Translations under genes and position numbers: made by a program
Shown here: positions 7,850 to 14,630 of the stretch, piece after piece
Layout: each line of letters starts with the position of its first letter
Position numbering within the stretch: the stretch's first letter is position 1
The notes under the pieces: model-generated
What the model saw: only the letters and a program-made list of their open reading frames with translations
The model's database searches: none
Told to the model about the DNA's origin: nothing
Source: CAZHRJ01 sp964534765
GTDB taxonomy: Bacteria; Lindowbacteria; 2-12-FULL-62-27
DNA: 21,046 nucleotides
NCBI GenBank assembly: GCA_964534765.1
Contig: CAZHRJ010000041.1
Span: 1-21,046 of the forward strand
Direction of reading: 5' to 3'

Positions 7850-8711
7850 GCGTGGCGTGGCGCTGCCGTTCGCGCTCGTGGTAACGCTCGCGATGGTCAT
7901 TCTCGCATCGGACATGGGAATTCGAACCCAGCACCTCTTTGATTTGTCCAGAAAATCTCTGCGGCTGGCGGAATCGCGGAGCCTTCAAAGGAAAATGGAG
8001 AGGATTCTCATCGCCATCAATCGGCCTGGCATTGAATCCCTGTCGGCGTCGGAACGCGCATTTCGGATTGATCAGTTCGATGTCGCGATATCGTTTGAGG
8101 TCATGGAATCCCGGATCAACATCAGCCGATTGAATGACCTGACCCTCGGCCCTCAAATCCAGGGACTCTTCGGCGCTCTCTTGAAACGCGAGCGGCTGGA
8201 AGCCCGGGCTCTGCCCTGCGCGATGGATTGGGTCGACGCCGACGACGAGCCCCGCCAAAGCGGCGCGGAGAAGAACGATTACATCGGTGAAGACGTCGCT
8301 CCCCGGAACGGGCCGTTTGAAATGGTGGATGAGTTGTCGTTTGTCCGCGGGTTTCGTGACGTGTCGGCCTTTGATCGCCTCCGGCCGATCCTGACCACGT
8401 TCGGCAGCGGCCGGATTTATCTTCCAGCGGCGCCGGATGAGCTCCTCGATCTGTTCGAGGATGTCTATGGCCCGGCCGTCAGAAATAATCTCGATGATAT
8501 TCGCCGAAACCCCGCGCGCACCATTCAACTCCCGGCGGCGGTCCTGGCGCCTCAAGCGCAGCAGTTCCTCCAGGCAATGCTGCTGTCCGCCCCGACGACC
8601 TGGCTCGTCCGGATCAGACTCTCCGCGCCCACATTTGAGATTCAGTCGGAATACGTCCTCACGCTGACCGACGAGGCGGGCGGATACAATCGACTGGTCA
8701 GAATCGCGTGA
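7821..8711 (+). CDS. gspK: T2SS minor pseudopilin GspK
   Basis: GspK caps the pseudopilus tip. I chose ATG 7821 because it gives a typical basic leader (MKPRRHRDSERG) before VALPFALVVTLAMVILASD. Mature position 5 is Phe, not Glu; loss of Glu5 is a known hallmark of GspK. The periplasmic part carries the family signature DWVDADDEPRQSG with a following Tyr, and a DELSFVRGF segment like the conserved 'DELLLVPG' region of the SAM-like domain. At 296 residues it is normal for the family. Longer upstream starts lie inside gspJ in another frame and would precede the leader with a non-secretory stretch. It ends 10 bases before gspL. Confidence 0.9.
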   Translation: MKPRRHRDSERGVALPFALVVTLAMVILASDMGIRTQHLFDLSRKSLRLAESRSLQRKMERILIAINRPGIESLSASERAFRIDQFDVAISFEVMESRINISRLNDLTLGPQIQGLFGALLKRERLEARALPCAMDWVDADDEPRQSGAEKNDYIGEDVAPRNGPFEMVDELSFVRGFRDVSAFDRLRPILTTFGSGRIYLPAAPDELLDLFEDVYGPAVRNNLDDIRRNPARTIQLPAAVLAPQAQQFLQAMLLSAPTTWLVRIRLSAPTFEIQSEYVLTLTDEAGGYNRLVRIA

Positions 8712-8721
8712 CGGGAAAAAA

Positions 8722-9963
8722 ATGATCCTTCATTTCCCGGCACGCCGCGAAGACGTGGAGCGGCCGGCGGAGCGTGGGAAAAAATGGCCGGAGGGCGAGT
8801 GGACGGTTCTGTCCAGCAAGCACAGTTTCCTCGTGCCCCTGACCTTGCCGGCTCAAATGTTTCGCCTGAGGGGCGAGGCGCAGATCCGGGCGATGGCGTT
8901 CGATCGCGTCCCGATCCCGCCGGATCAGGCCAGAGTGTGGCTCCTCATTCCGCGGGTTGGCCACTTCACGTTCGGATCCGTGACCGCCTGGGCCGTCATC
9001 GTTCCGATGTCGGCGCTCCCGGCGGACTTTGACCGGTGCATCCCGGAGGACCTGCTGCTCGTCATGATGACGATCGACAAACGGTTGGCCCACGGCGGAT
9101 TCCTCGCTCTCGATTCCGCCGAATGCCTCACGATCATCGGTTTGAGAATCAAACCCGCTAGGACGGTTTCGGTCTGGAAACAGATCGCGTCGGCCGCGCC
9201 AACCGGCGCGCCGGCCGACGTGCCCGAATCGCTTGGAGGGTTTATCCATCGCCGCTCCGCCATCCTTCGCCTCAATGCCGGCGGACCCTGTGAATCTCTG
9301 CTCAACAAATACGGCCAGCCGGTGGATCTGCCCGCGTCCGCCACTCTCGCGGAATCGATCCTTCGGCTTCTAAACGAATCTCCCTACACTCTGCGTCCTA
9401 ATCCATTCCTGACAAAAATAGTGCCGCCCGGCGCCGGCTCCCAGCCCCAGGCGGATGGCCCGGTCGCGCGCCGGCGGGTCTTGCGCTGGGCGATCCTGGC
9501 GGTCGCGATGGCTCTTCCGTGTATCGGCCTGACCCTCCTTCGAGACCGGTTGGATCGGTCATCCGAATCCATGCTGGCCGCCATGCGGACCGGTTACGAG
9601 CGGAGATTCGGCGGTGCGGTTCCTGATCCGTTGCTGGCGCTGAAAGCCAAATCAAAAACATCGGCCGCGGCCGGCCGGCCGCCCGCAGTGCCGATCCATA
9701 CCTGGCTGTCCGTCCTGTCCCGGATTTCCGACCAGGCATTCGCGTCGGCCCTTCGGCTGGACGTTGTATCTCTGGACGGCGTCCGGGTGGATATCCAGGG
9801 CAGCGCCGCGGACATGCAGGCCGTCACCCAGTGGGTATCGGGCCTGACATCGGATCCGATCCTGACGGACGCGACGCTGATCTCGTCTCAGCCCCGCATG
9901 AGCGACCGCCGAACGGCCTTTTTGGTCCGCGCGCGCATCCGGCTTCCGTCTCGAGACCGCTGA
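8722..9963 (+). CDS. gspL: T2SS assembly protein GspL (divergent cytoplasmic domain)
   Basis: GspL anchors the ATPase GspE to the inner membrane. The 413-residue product has a cytoplasmic domain (about 1-245), one membrane helix (about 254-275, LRWAILAVAMALPCIGLTLL) after an Arg-rich stop, and a periplasmic C-terminal region ending in a ferredoxin-like fold (LDVVSLDGVRVDIQGSAADM, then QWVSGLTSDP). This topology and the position between gspK and gspM identify it. I cannot recognise strong GspL/actin-like motifs in the N-terminal domain, so it is divergent there. ATG 8722 follows gspK by 10 bases, with CGGGA just upstream. Its stop shares one base with the gspM start (TGATG). Confidence 0.78.
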   Translation: MILHFPARREDVERPAERGKKWPEGEWTVLSSKHSFLVPLTLPAQMFRLRGEAQIRAMAFDRVPIPPDQARVWLLIPRVGHFTFGSVTAWAVIVPMSALPADFDRCIPEDLLLVMMTIDKRLAHGGFLALDSAECLTIIGLRIKPARTVSVWKQIASAAPTGAPADVPESLGGFIHRRSAILRLNAGGPCESLLNKYGQPVDLPASATLAESILRLLNESPYTLRPNPFLTKIVPPGAGSQPQADGPVARRRVLRWAILAVAMALPCIGLTLLRDRLDRSSESMLAAMRTGYERRFGGAVPDPLLALKAKSKTSAAAGRPPAVPIHTWLSVLSRISDQAFASALRLDVVSLDGVRVDIQGSAADMQAVTQWVSGLTSDPILTDATLISSQPRMSDRRTAFLVRARIRLPSRDR

Positions 9964-10442
9964 TGAAACAAAAGCCGGCCAACTGGGGTTGGGTGGTCGG
10001 GGTCATCTACGCGGGGGTTCTGCTCTATCTCATCCATGATATTCGCCGGGCGTCGGATGTGAGAACCCGCCGGCTGGATGAATTTCAACAATTCTCCAAA
10101 TTACTCCTCGATGCCCCGCAACTTCCCGCCCCGCCGGCCGCCGGGGCGGACGTAACCGTATCGGAGCCGCTCCTGGTCCGGCTGCAGAAGGCCATTGAAC
10201 AAAATGGCCTCAAGGACCGGTCGCCCAAACTCTCATCGGGCCCGGCCACGCCCAATTCGCCGGCATCCACAACACTGAGCATGGAAGGCGTGCCGGTCGA
10301 GCGGATCGCCTATTTTCTCGAACAGCTCTCCATCGATCCCGCCATCCTGGTGCCCGCTTTTAAACTTGAGCGGTCCGGCGCGTCGGATGAGCGATTCGAT
10401 CTGTCGACAACGCTGGTCGAATATGTCAGCGATGCGCCCTAG
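9963..10442 (+). CDS. gspM: T2SS assembly protein GspM-like
   Basis: This is a small bitopic inner-membrane protein, a partner of GspL in the T2SS platform. The 159-residue product has a short cytoplasmic tail, one membrane helix (about 9-26, GWVVGVIYAGVLLYLI), a basic amphipathic segment (RRASDVRTRRLDEF), a Pro/Ala linker and a small C-terminal domain. That domain reads STTLSMEGVPVERIAYFLEQ, consistent with the GspM ferredoxin-like fold. ATG 9963 overlaps the last base of the gspL stop. Sequence identity to GspM is low as usual for the family, so the name rests on topology and gene order. A longer upstream start inside gspL is unlikely because it would put a Pro-rich segment before the helix. 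Confidence 0.75.
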   Translation: MKQKPANWGWVVGVIYAGVLLYLIHDIRRASDVRTRRLDEFQQFSKLLLDAPQLPAPPAAGADVTVSEPLLVRLQKAIEQNGLKDRSPKLSSGPATPNSPASTTLSMEGVPVERIAYFLEQLSIDPAILVPAFKLERSGASDERFDLSTTLVEYVSDAP

Positions 10443-11178
10443 GATTTATTTTGGGTCGGCAGGCGTTTTTCTGGCGGTGCTCCTCGCGTCATTCCCCTAT
10501 GACGGTGTCCTGCGCGCGTGGATTGGCCGCCGCTGGCCGAATGTGATGGTTGCCCATTTGTCCGCATCGCCCTGGTCCGGACTCCACATGACCGATGTCC
10601 GGCTTCTCGTTTCGCCCGGCCTGACGGTGTCCGCTGACGGGGTTGATATCCATCTCATCGGGCTTTTTCCGCCGCAAGCCCTTCTGGAGATCCGGCGAGA
10701 TGACGCATGGGTTCGATTGAAGGCCAGGCCCTTGTCGCAATTAATCCCGTTTGAGTTGACGGCCGAAGGCGCGCAGGCGTGGATGCCGGCGTCCATCGCG
10801 GCCGGCGCGCCGCAGCAGATCCAGTCGATGGTGTCGGCTTCCGGCCGATGGGACCGGCAATCGGGCCGGTTTTCGGATGGAACAAAAGTATCGATTCAAA
10901 TGGCCGGTGATTTGACGCAGATGTCGGACTGGTCATTGATCCTCGGGAAGCATCTGACCGAGGGAGTGGTGTCTGGCGAAACGCGGGATGGCGCGCTGAT
11001 TTTTTCGGAGATCCGGCTGAGAACCGAATCCGGCGGATTCGCCGGACTCGGAGAAATCCGGCCGCTCTTTCCTCTCTCCGCCGCGTCCCTCATCCTCAAG
11101 GGGACCGCCACGATCGGCCGGCAGACACTGACCGTCGATAAAACGCTTCCATTGGGCGGGTGGTTGAACGATTCATGA
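10432..11178 (+). CDS. gspN: T2SS protein GspN
   Basis: The 248-residue product has an N-terminal membrane anchor (about 5-22, IYFGSAGVFLAVLLASFPYD) and a long periplasmic, mostly beta-strand region. That region includes MVAHLSASPWSGLHMTDVRL, the pattern of short GspN proteins found after gspM in Leptospira- and deltaproteobacteria-type operons. GspN is the least understood T2SS component, is absent from many systems and resembles AsmA-type periplasmic proteins in its strand-rich repeats. ATG 10432 overlaps the end of gspM by 11 bases; ATG 10423 is a possible alternative. Its stop overlaps the start of the deacetylase-family gene (ATGA, 11175-11178). Confidence 0.72.
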   Translation: MRPRIYFGSAGVFLAVLLASFPYDGVLRAWIGRRWPNVMVAHLSASPWSGLHMTDVRLLVSPGLTVSADGVDIHLIGLFPPQALLEIRRDDAWVRLKARPLSQLIPFELTAEGAQAWMPASIAAGAPQQIQSMVSASGRWDRQSGRFSDGTKVSIQMAGDLTQMSDWSLILGKHLTEGVVSGETRDGALIFSEIRLRTESGGFAGLGEIRPLFPLSAASLILKGTATIGRQTLTVDKTLPLGGWLNDS

Positions 11179-12134
11179 AAACGTTTTTCTATACATCGCC
11201 CGCGTTTATGGACCACGACACCGGATTGGGCCACGCGGAGCGGCCCGGACGGCTGAAGGCGATTTTGAACGCCCTGCGGTCGGAATCGTTTCCGTACTGG
11301 GAAGACCTGGACCGAAGGGCGCCGCATCCCGCGACGGACGAGCAAATTCTGCGGATTCACACGCCCGGCCTGGTCGAACGGATTCGCCAGGCCTGCGCCG
11401 CCGGCGAGCCGATGGATCCCGATACGCCGACCTGTCCCGCCTCCTGGAAGGCGGCGCTGCTGGCGGCTGGAGCCGGATGCGACGCGGTGGACGCGGTGTT
11501 CGAGGAACCGGCCGATGCCGCCGCTTTTTGCGCGGTCCGGCCGCCCGGTCATCATGCGGAACCGGATCGGTCAATGGGATTTTGCCTGCTGAATAATGTG
11601 GCGATCGCCGCGTCGCACGCCCTGAATACCGTTCCCGTGATTCGGCGCGATCCGCGGATTTTTATTCTGGACTGGGATGTTCATCACGGCAACGGCACTC
11701 AGGCCGCGTTCGCCGCGTCCCGGGAGGTTTTCTACGCATCGATTCACCAGTTCCCGTTTTATCCGGGATCCGGCGACGCGTCGGAGCGGGGGTTGGGTGA
11801 GGGGCAAGGCTTCACGCTGAATTGCCCGCAGACCGCGGGATATTCGGATGTGGAAATATTGTCGGATATGAACGACCAGATTCTACCGGCGATTCGGGAC
11901 TACCAACCCCGCCTCCTACTCATATCGGCCGGATTTGACGCCCACGCCGCTGACCCGCTGGCCATGCTGGAACTGACGAGCGAGTGTTACGCCGAAATGA
12001 CCCGCCGGGTGATCCTCACTCTCAGGGAACTGTCTCATCCCGTCAAAATCGTTTCCATGCTCGAGGGCGGATACAGCCTGTCGGCGCTCAGCGAAAGCGT
12101 GGTTCTGCATCTACGGGAGCTGATGGAGGAATGA
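11175..12134 (+). CDS. Histone deacetylase family protein (AcuC/AphA-like zinc amidohydrolase), coupled to gspN
   Basis: This is a complete arginase/deacetylase-fold enzyme of 319 residues. All catalytic elements are present: the HAERPGRL substrate-pocket motif near the start, the charge-relay pair H126-H127 (RPPGHHAE), zinc ligands D168 and H170 (DWDVHHGNGTQ), zinc ligand D255 (SAGFDAHAADP) and the transition-state tyrosine Y300 (LEGGYS). Bacterial members remove acetyl groups from small molecules such as acetylpolyamines or from lysines in proteins such as acetyl-CoA synthetase; the substrate cannot be told from the sequence. It is cytoplasmic, with no signal peptide. The ATG overlaps the gspN stop (ATGA), so it is translated as the last gene of the T2SS operon. 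Its final 47 bases overlap the 3' end of the opposite-strand glycosyltransferase gene. Confidence 0.93.
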   Translation: MKTFFYTSPAFMDHDTGLGHAERPGRLKAILNALRSESFPYWEDLDRRAPHPATDEQILRIHTPGLVERIRQACAAGEPMDPDTPTCPASWKAALLAAGAGCDAVDAVFEEPADAAAFCAVRPPGHHAEPDRSMGFCLLNNVAIAASHALNTVPVIRRDPRIFILDWDVHHGNGTQAAFAASREVFYASIHQFPFYPGSGDASERGLGEGQGFTLNCPQTAGYSDVEILSDMNDQILPAIRDYQPRLLLISAGFDAHAADPLAMLELTSECYAEMTRRVILTLRELSHPVKIVSMLEGGYSLSALSESVVLHLRELMEE

Positions 12135-12957
12135 CCGCAGCGACGCGCCGAACGATCTCATCGGCCTCTCCGGCTTTGTTTCGGTTCCGGCAACCCTGCG
12201 TGTAAATCCGCATTTTTTCATTCAGCACCGCCAGCGCTTCATCGCGCAGCGCCGGGTCCATCGGCTGGGACAGAAACTTGAGCAGCGATTCGATCCGCCA
12301 TCGATCCAACCCCCAGGACAGGGACAGCTGATCGGCATGGCCGCCCCGTTTGATCGTCAGCGGCTCATCGATCAGATGGACCGGATACCGAAGGCCGAGT
12401 CTCAGCCAGAAATCGTAATCCTCGCACGCCGGTAACCTCTCGTCAAAAAATCCGATCTCGTCAAAAATCCGCCGGCGGATGCAAACCGCGGATGGGGACA
12501 CCAGGCAAAGCCGCAGCGCCGCCGGCAGGATTTGCCCATTGGGTTTTCGGTGATGCGGTTTGGGCTGAATCCTGCGGCCGTTTCGAACCCAGATCTCCTC
12601 CGTCTGAACCGCGACGGCCTGCGGATGCCGGGCAAAAAACTCAACCTGCCGCTCAAGCTTTTCCGGCGCCCATCGGTCGTCATCGTCCAGGAAGGCGATC
12701 AACCCGCCCCGCGCGGCCCGGATGCCGGCGTTTCGCGCGGCGGAAACTCCCTGGTGGGTCTGCCGGATCAGCGTCACGCCCGAATCACCCGGAATCACCG
12801 CCGCGGGAACGGAGCCGTCATCCACAACAAGGATCTCCAACGGCCGGCAGGTCTGACCGATAACGCTGTCCACCGATTCCCGAAGAAAATCCGGCCGGTT
12901 GCGCGTCGGGATCACGACACTCACGCGCCGGGTCGCCACAGCCTCCATGACACCCAT
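12088..12957 (-). CDS. Family 2 (GT-A) glycosyltransferase
   Basis: The 289-residue product is an inverting GT-A enzyme that transfers a sugar from a nucleotide-sugar to an unknown acceptor, probably in surface polysaccharide or glycan synthesis. Motifs include VSVVIPTRNRPDFL near the N-terminus, the nucleotide-binding VVDDGS (44-49), the metal-binding DDDD (91-94, in AFLDDDDRW) and an acidic ED pair (179-180, ACEDYDFWLRLG) in the position of the catalytic base. No membrane helix or signal peptide is seen. ATG 12957 has a good ribosome binding site (GAGG) about 6 bases upstream on the minus strand. The gene is convergent with the deacetylase gene, sharing 47 bases at the 3' ends, and diverges from the GGDEF gene, 40 bases away. 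Acceptor and sugar donor are unknown. Confidence 0.92.
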   Translation of the reverse strand: MGVMEAVATRRVSVVIPTRNRPDFLRESVDSVIGQTCRPLEILVVDDGSVPAAVIPGDSGVTLIRQTHQGVSAARNAGIRAARGGLIAFLDDDDRWAPEKLERQVEFFARHPQAVAVQTEEIWVRNGRRIQPKPHHRKPNGQILPAALRLCLVSPSAVCIRRRIFDEIGFFDERLPACEDYDFWLRLGLRYPVHLIDEPLTIKRGGHADQLSLSWGLDRWRIESLLKFLSQPMDPALRDEALAVLNEKMRIYTQGCRNRNKAGEADEIVRRVAAVIPPSAPVDAEPRFR

Positions 12958-12997
12958 CTTACCTCAATCAAAGGCCCTCCGTGCCGAAAAGAAGAGT

Positions 12998-14221
12998 ATG
13001 AGAAAAGCCCTTCTCGGCGGTTCAATCGCGCTGGTGTTCGTGATTCAGGCCTATCTGCGGTGGAACTCGGAAACGCTTCTCCTCTGGCAGGCATCGGAGC
13101 GGGGGAAAGCCATTTTGGATCTGTTTCGGATGATGCCCTATCTGGCTTTGGGTCTATCGGCGATCTGGTCGGCGCGCCTCTCCAATGCGCCGGTGTTCGC
13201 GTTAAGCCTGGTTCTGATTCCGGCCCAGTATTATTTTTCCGGCGGCGCCGTTTTCGTGGGCGGCGTCGACCAGATGCGGTTTGTCCTGTTTTTGATGTTG
13301 CCCATGCTGGTTCTGGGGTCGGCGGGCGTGTCGCATCGAACATTGGCGTGCGGCCCTGCCGCCGCCTTTGTGTTTCTCCTGATCGGCTTTGTTCTTCCGC
13401 CTCTCCTCTCCGCCACATTCGGAAAAATGGTTCTGACCTGGGTGGGAACCCACCGCTGGTCGGGCGCCGGGCTCCTGGGCGCGCCTTCGTCGCCAACCCT
13501 CTATTATCTGGCCGTGTTCGGGATCCATCTGATCCTCCCGATCGGCCGCCGGGAGGGTGACATGAAAAAGATTCTGGCGGGGTTGATACCTTGTTTCTTT
13601 TTTTCCGGCGTTTTCAATCCGATCTTCCAGTCCGGCCCCATGGTTCCCCATGGCCTCGAACCGCTGAATTTCGTCCTCTTCACATCCCTCGCCGCTCTCC
13701 TCACGCTCTACGCCAATTTTTCCCTCTCCTGGTCCAAGGCTTACGTGGACGATTTGACACAGGTCCTCGGCCGCCGCGCGCTGAACGAAACATTTTCTCA
13801 TTTGAACGCACCCTACTCGATCGCCATGGTCGACATCGACCACTTCAAACAGTTCAACGACACCTACGGCCACGCCGCCGGCGATGCTGTCTTGCGGGAA
13901 GTCGCCGGCCATCTGTCCAGGATACCGGGCGGTCGGACGTACCGGTATGGCGGCGAGGAATTCTCGATTCTATTTCCCAACCGGGAAGTTCAGGACGTTT
14001 TTCCGCTGCTGGACGAAAGCCGGAAGACGCTTTCCGAAATGAAAATATCCCTCAACGGCCATTCAGGATCCAAACGCCCCAAACCCGTCACGGTTCAGAT
14101 CAGCGCTGGTGTGGCGGCGTGCGGGAAAAACGGATCGACGCCCGAGGAGGTTCTTCGGTTGGCTGACCGCGCGCTCTACAAGGCAAAAGAGAACGGCCGA
14201 AACCGGGTGGAAACGGGATAG
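12998..14221 (+). CDS. Membrane-bound diguanylate cyclase (GGDEF domain)
   Basis: This protein makes the second messenger c-di-GMP from two GTP. The 407-residue product has about seven to eight predicted membrane helices in its first 242 residues, acting as an uncharacterised membrane sensor, then a C-terminal GGDEF domain. That domain shows YVDDLTQVLGRRAL (249-262), the metal-binding stretch MVDIDHFKQFNDTYGHAAGD, the active-site loop YGGEEF (G318-F322) and the closing LADRALYKAKENGRNRV. The catalytic loop is intact. The usual RxxD allosteric inhibition site five residues before the loop is missing (PGGRTYR there), so product inhibition may be weak. ATG 12998 is preferred; an in-frame ATG at 12947 would add 17 residues. 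Confidence 0.93.
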   Translation: MRKALLGGSIALVFVIQAYLRWNSETLLLWQASERGKAILDLFRMMPYLALGLSAIWSARLSNAPVFALSLVLIPAQYYFSGGAVFVGGVDQMRFVLFLMLPMLVLGSAGVSHRTLACGPAAAFVFLLIGFVLPPLLSATFGKMVLTWVGTHRWSGAGLLGAPSSPTLYYLAVFGIHLILPIGRREGDMKKILAGLIPCFFFSGVFNPIFQSGPMVPHGLEPLNFVLFTSLAALLTLYANFSLSWSKAYVDDLTQVLGRRALNETFSHLNAPYSIAMVDIDHFKQFNDTYGHAAGDAVLREVAGHLSRIPGGRTYRYGGEEFSILFPNREVQDVFPLLDESRKTLSEMKISLNGHSGSKRPKPVTVQISAGVAACGKNGSTPEEVLRLADRALYKAKENGRNRVETG

Positions 14222-14280
14222 AACTTTCCTTGATCTAGTGTAGTGTTTCCAACGCTTCTTGACATTTGCAAAGCCCGTCA

Positions 14281-14298
14281 CCCCCGCGAAAGCGGGGG
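14281..14298. repeat. REP-like hairpin inside the MITE-like element
   Basis: CCCCCGC, loop GAAA, GCGGGGG form a perfect 7-bp GC stem with a tetraloop. It is flanked by GTCA and TCCAG, as in the dispersed palindromic repeats seen in many GC-rich genomes. It could act as a transcription terminator-like or mRNA-stabilising structure after the GGDEF gene, although no T tract follows. Confidence 0.8.
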
Positions 14299-14333
14299 TC
14301 CAGATGCCCGTTTCCGAATCAGCTACTGCCTGG

Positions 14334-14347
14334 ATTCCCGCGGGAAT
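14334..14347. repeat. Perfect 14-bp palindrome inside the MITE-like element
   Basis: ATTCCCGCGGGAAT is its own reverse complement. Together with the neighbouring TGGATTCCCGCGGGAATGAC context it is the second arm unit of the REP-like core, oriented opposite to the hairpin at 14281-14298. Confidence 0.75.
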
Positions 14348-14379
14348 GACGAATGTAAAGGGACTTCTGAAACACTACA

Positions 14380-14589
14380 CTAGGAATCGTCCGGCCATTT
14401 GCGGGATTTTCTCAGGAACCACAGAAAATAGGCTACAAGGCCAACTCCCAGTCCGGCGCTGGAAACGGAAACATAAAACGAGCCGCGCCGGCCCAGTCGC
14501 TGAAACTGCCGGTACTCCGAATACGACAGCCACACGCAAAACAGGATGGCGACACTGATAAAAAAACGGTGAAAGGCCTTGAGAGACAT
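14380..14589 (-). CDS. Small two-helix membrane protein, unknown function
   Basis: The 69-residue product has two hydrophobic segments, FFISVAILFCVWLSY (about 9-23) and GLGVGLVAYFLWFL (about 46-59), joined by a basic loop (RQFQRLGRRG). A basic C-terminal tail (RKSRKWPDDS) follows. I recognise no family. It lies 41 bases downstream of the aldolase gene on the same strand and is probably co-transcribed with it. No strong ribosome binding site precedes the ATG. Its stop codon (TAG, 14380-14382) is made by the right end of the MITE-like inverted repeat, so the original C-terminus may have been longer or different. A short membrane gene like this could be chance, but the clean two-helix pattern and basic flanks favour a real protein. 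Confidence 0.55.
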   Translation of the reverse strand: MSLKAFHRFFISVAILFCVWLSYSEYRQFQRLGRRGSFYVSVSSAGLGVGLVAYFLWFLRKSRKWPDDS

Positions 14590-14630
14590 CCGCGACGCCC
14601 GCAGAATCCCGCCGGTCGACCGCCGGCCGG

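Larger units (their letters stand above)
14235..14383. mobile_element. MITE-like element with 15-bp perfect terminal inverted repeats
   Basis: CTAGTGTAGTGTTTC at 14235-14249 is matched exactly, in reverse complement, by GAAACACTACACTAG at 14369-14383. The pairing continues imperfectly inward (CTTCTTGACATT against AAGTCCCTTTACATT in reverse complement). About 149 bp in total, it has no coding capacity. The inside holds two palindromes of the widespread 'GTCATTCCCGCGAAAGCGGGAATCCAG' kind (14281-14298 and 14334-14347). Both ends contain a TA within CTAG, which would fit a TA target duplication as made by IS630/Tc1-type transposases, though that is inference. It lies between the GGDEF gene and the small membrane-protein gene. 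Confidence 0.8.

Noticed and set aside
7488..8555. 355-codon minus-strand open frame over gspJ/gspK
   Set aside because: It is a shadow of two motif-bearing pseudopilin genes; its composition is atypical and no start signal or domain is visible.
14259..14558. 99-codon plus-strand open frame starting inside the MITE-like element
   Set aside because: It begins in the repeat and runs antisense to the small membrane-protein gene; the product has no helix or domain pattern.
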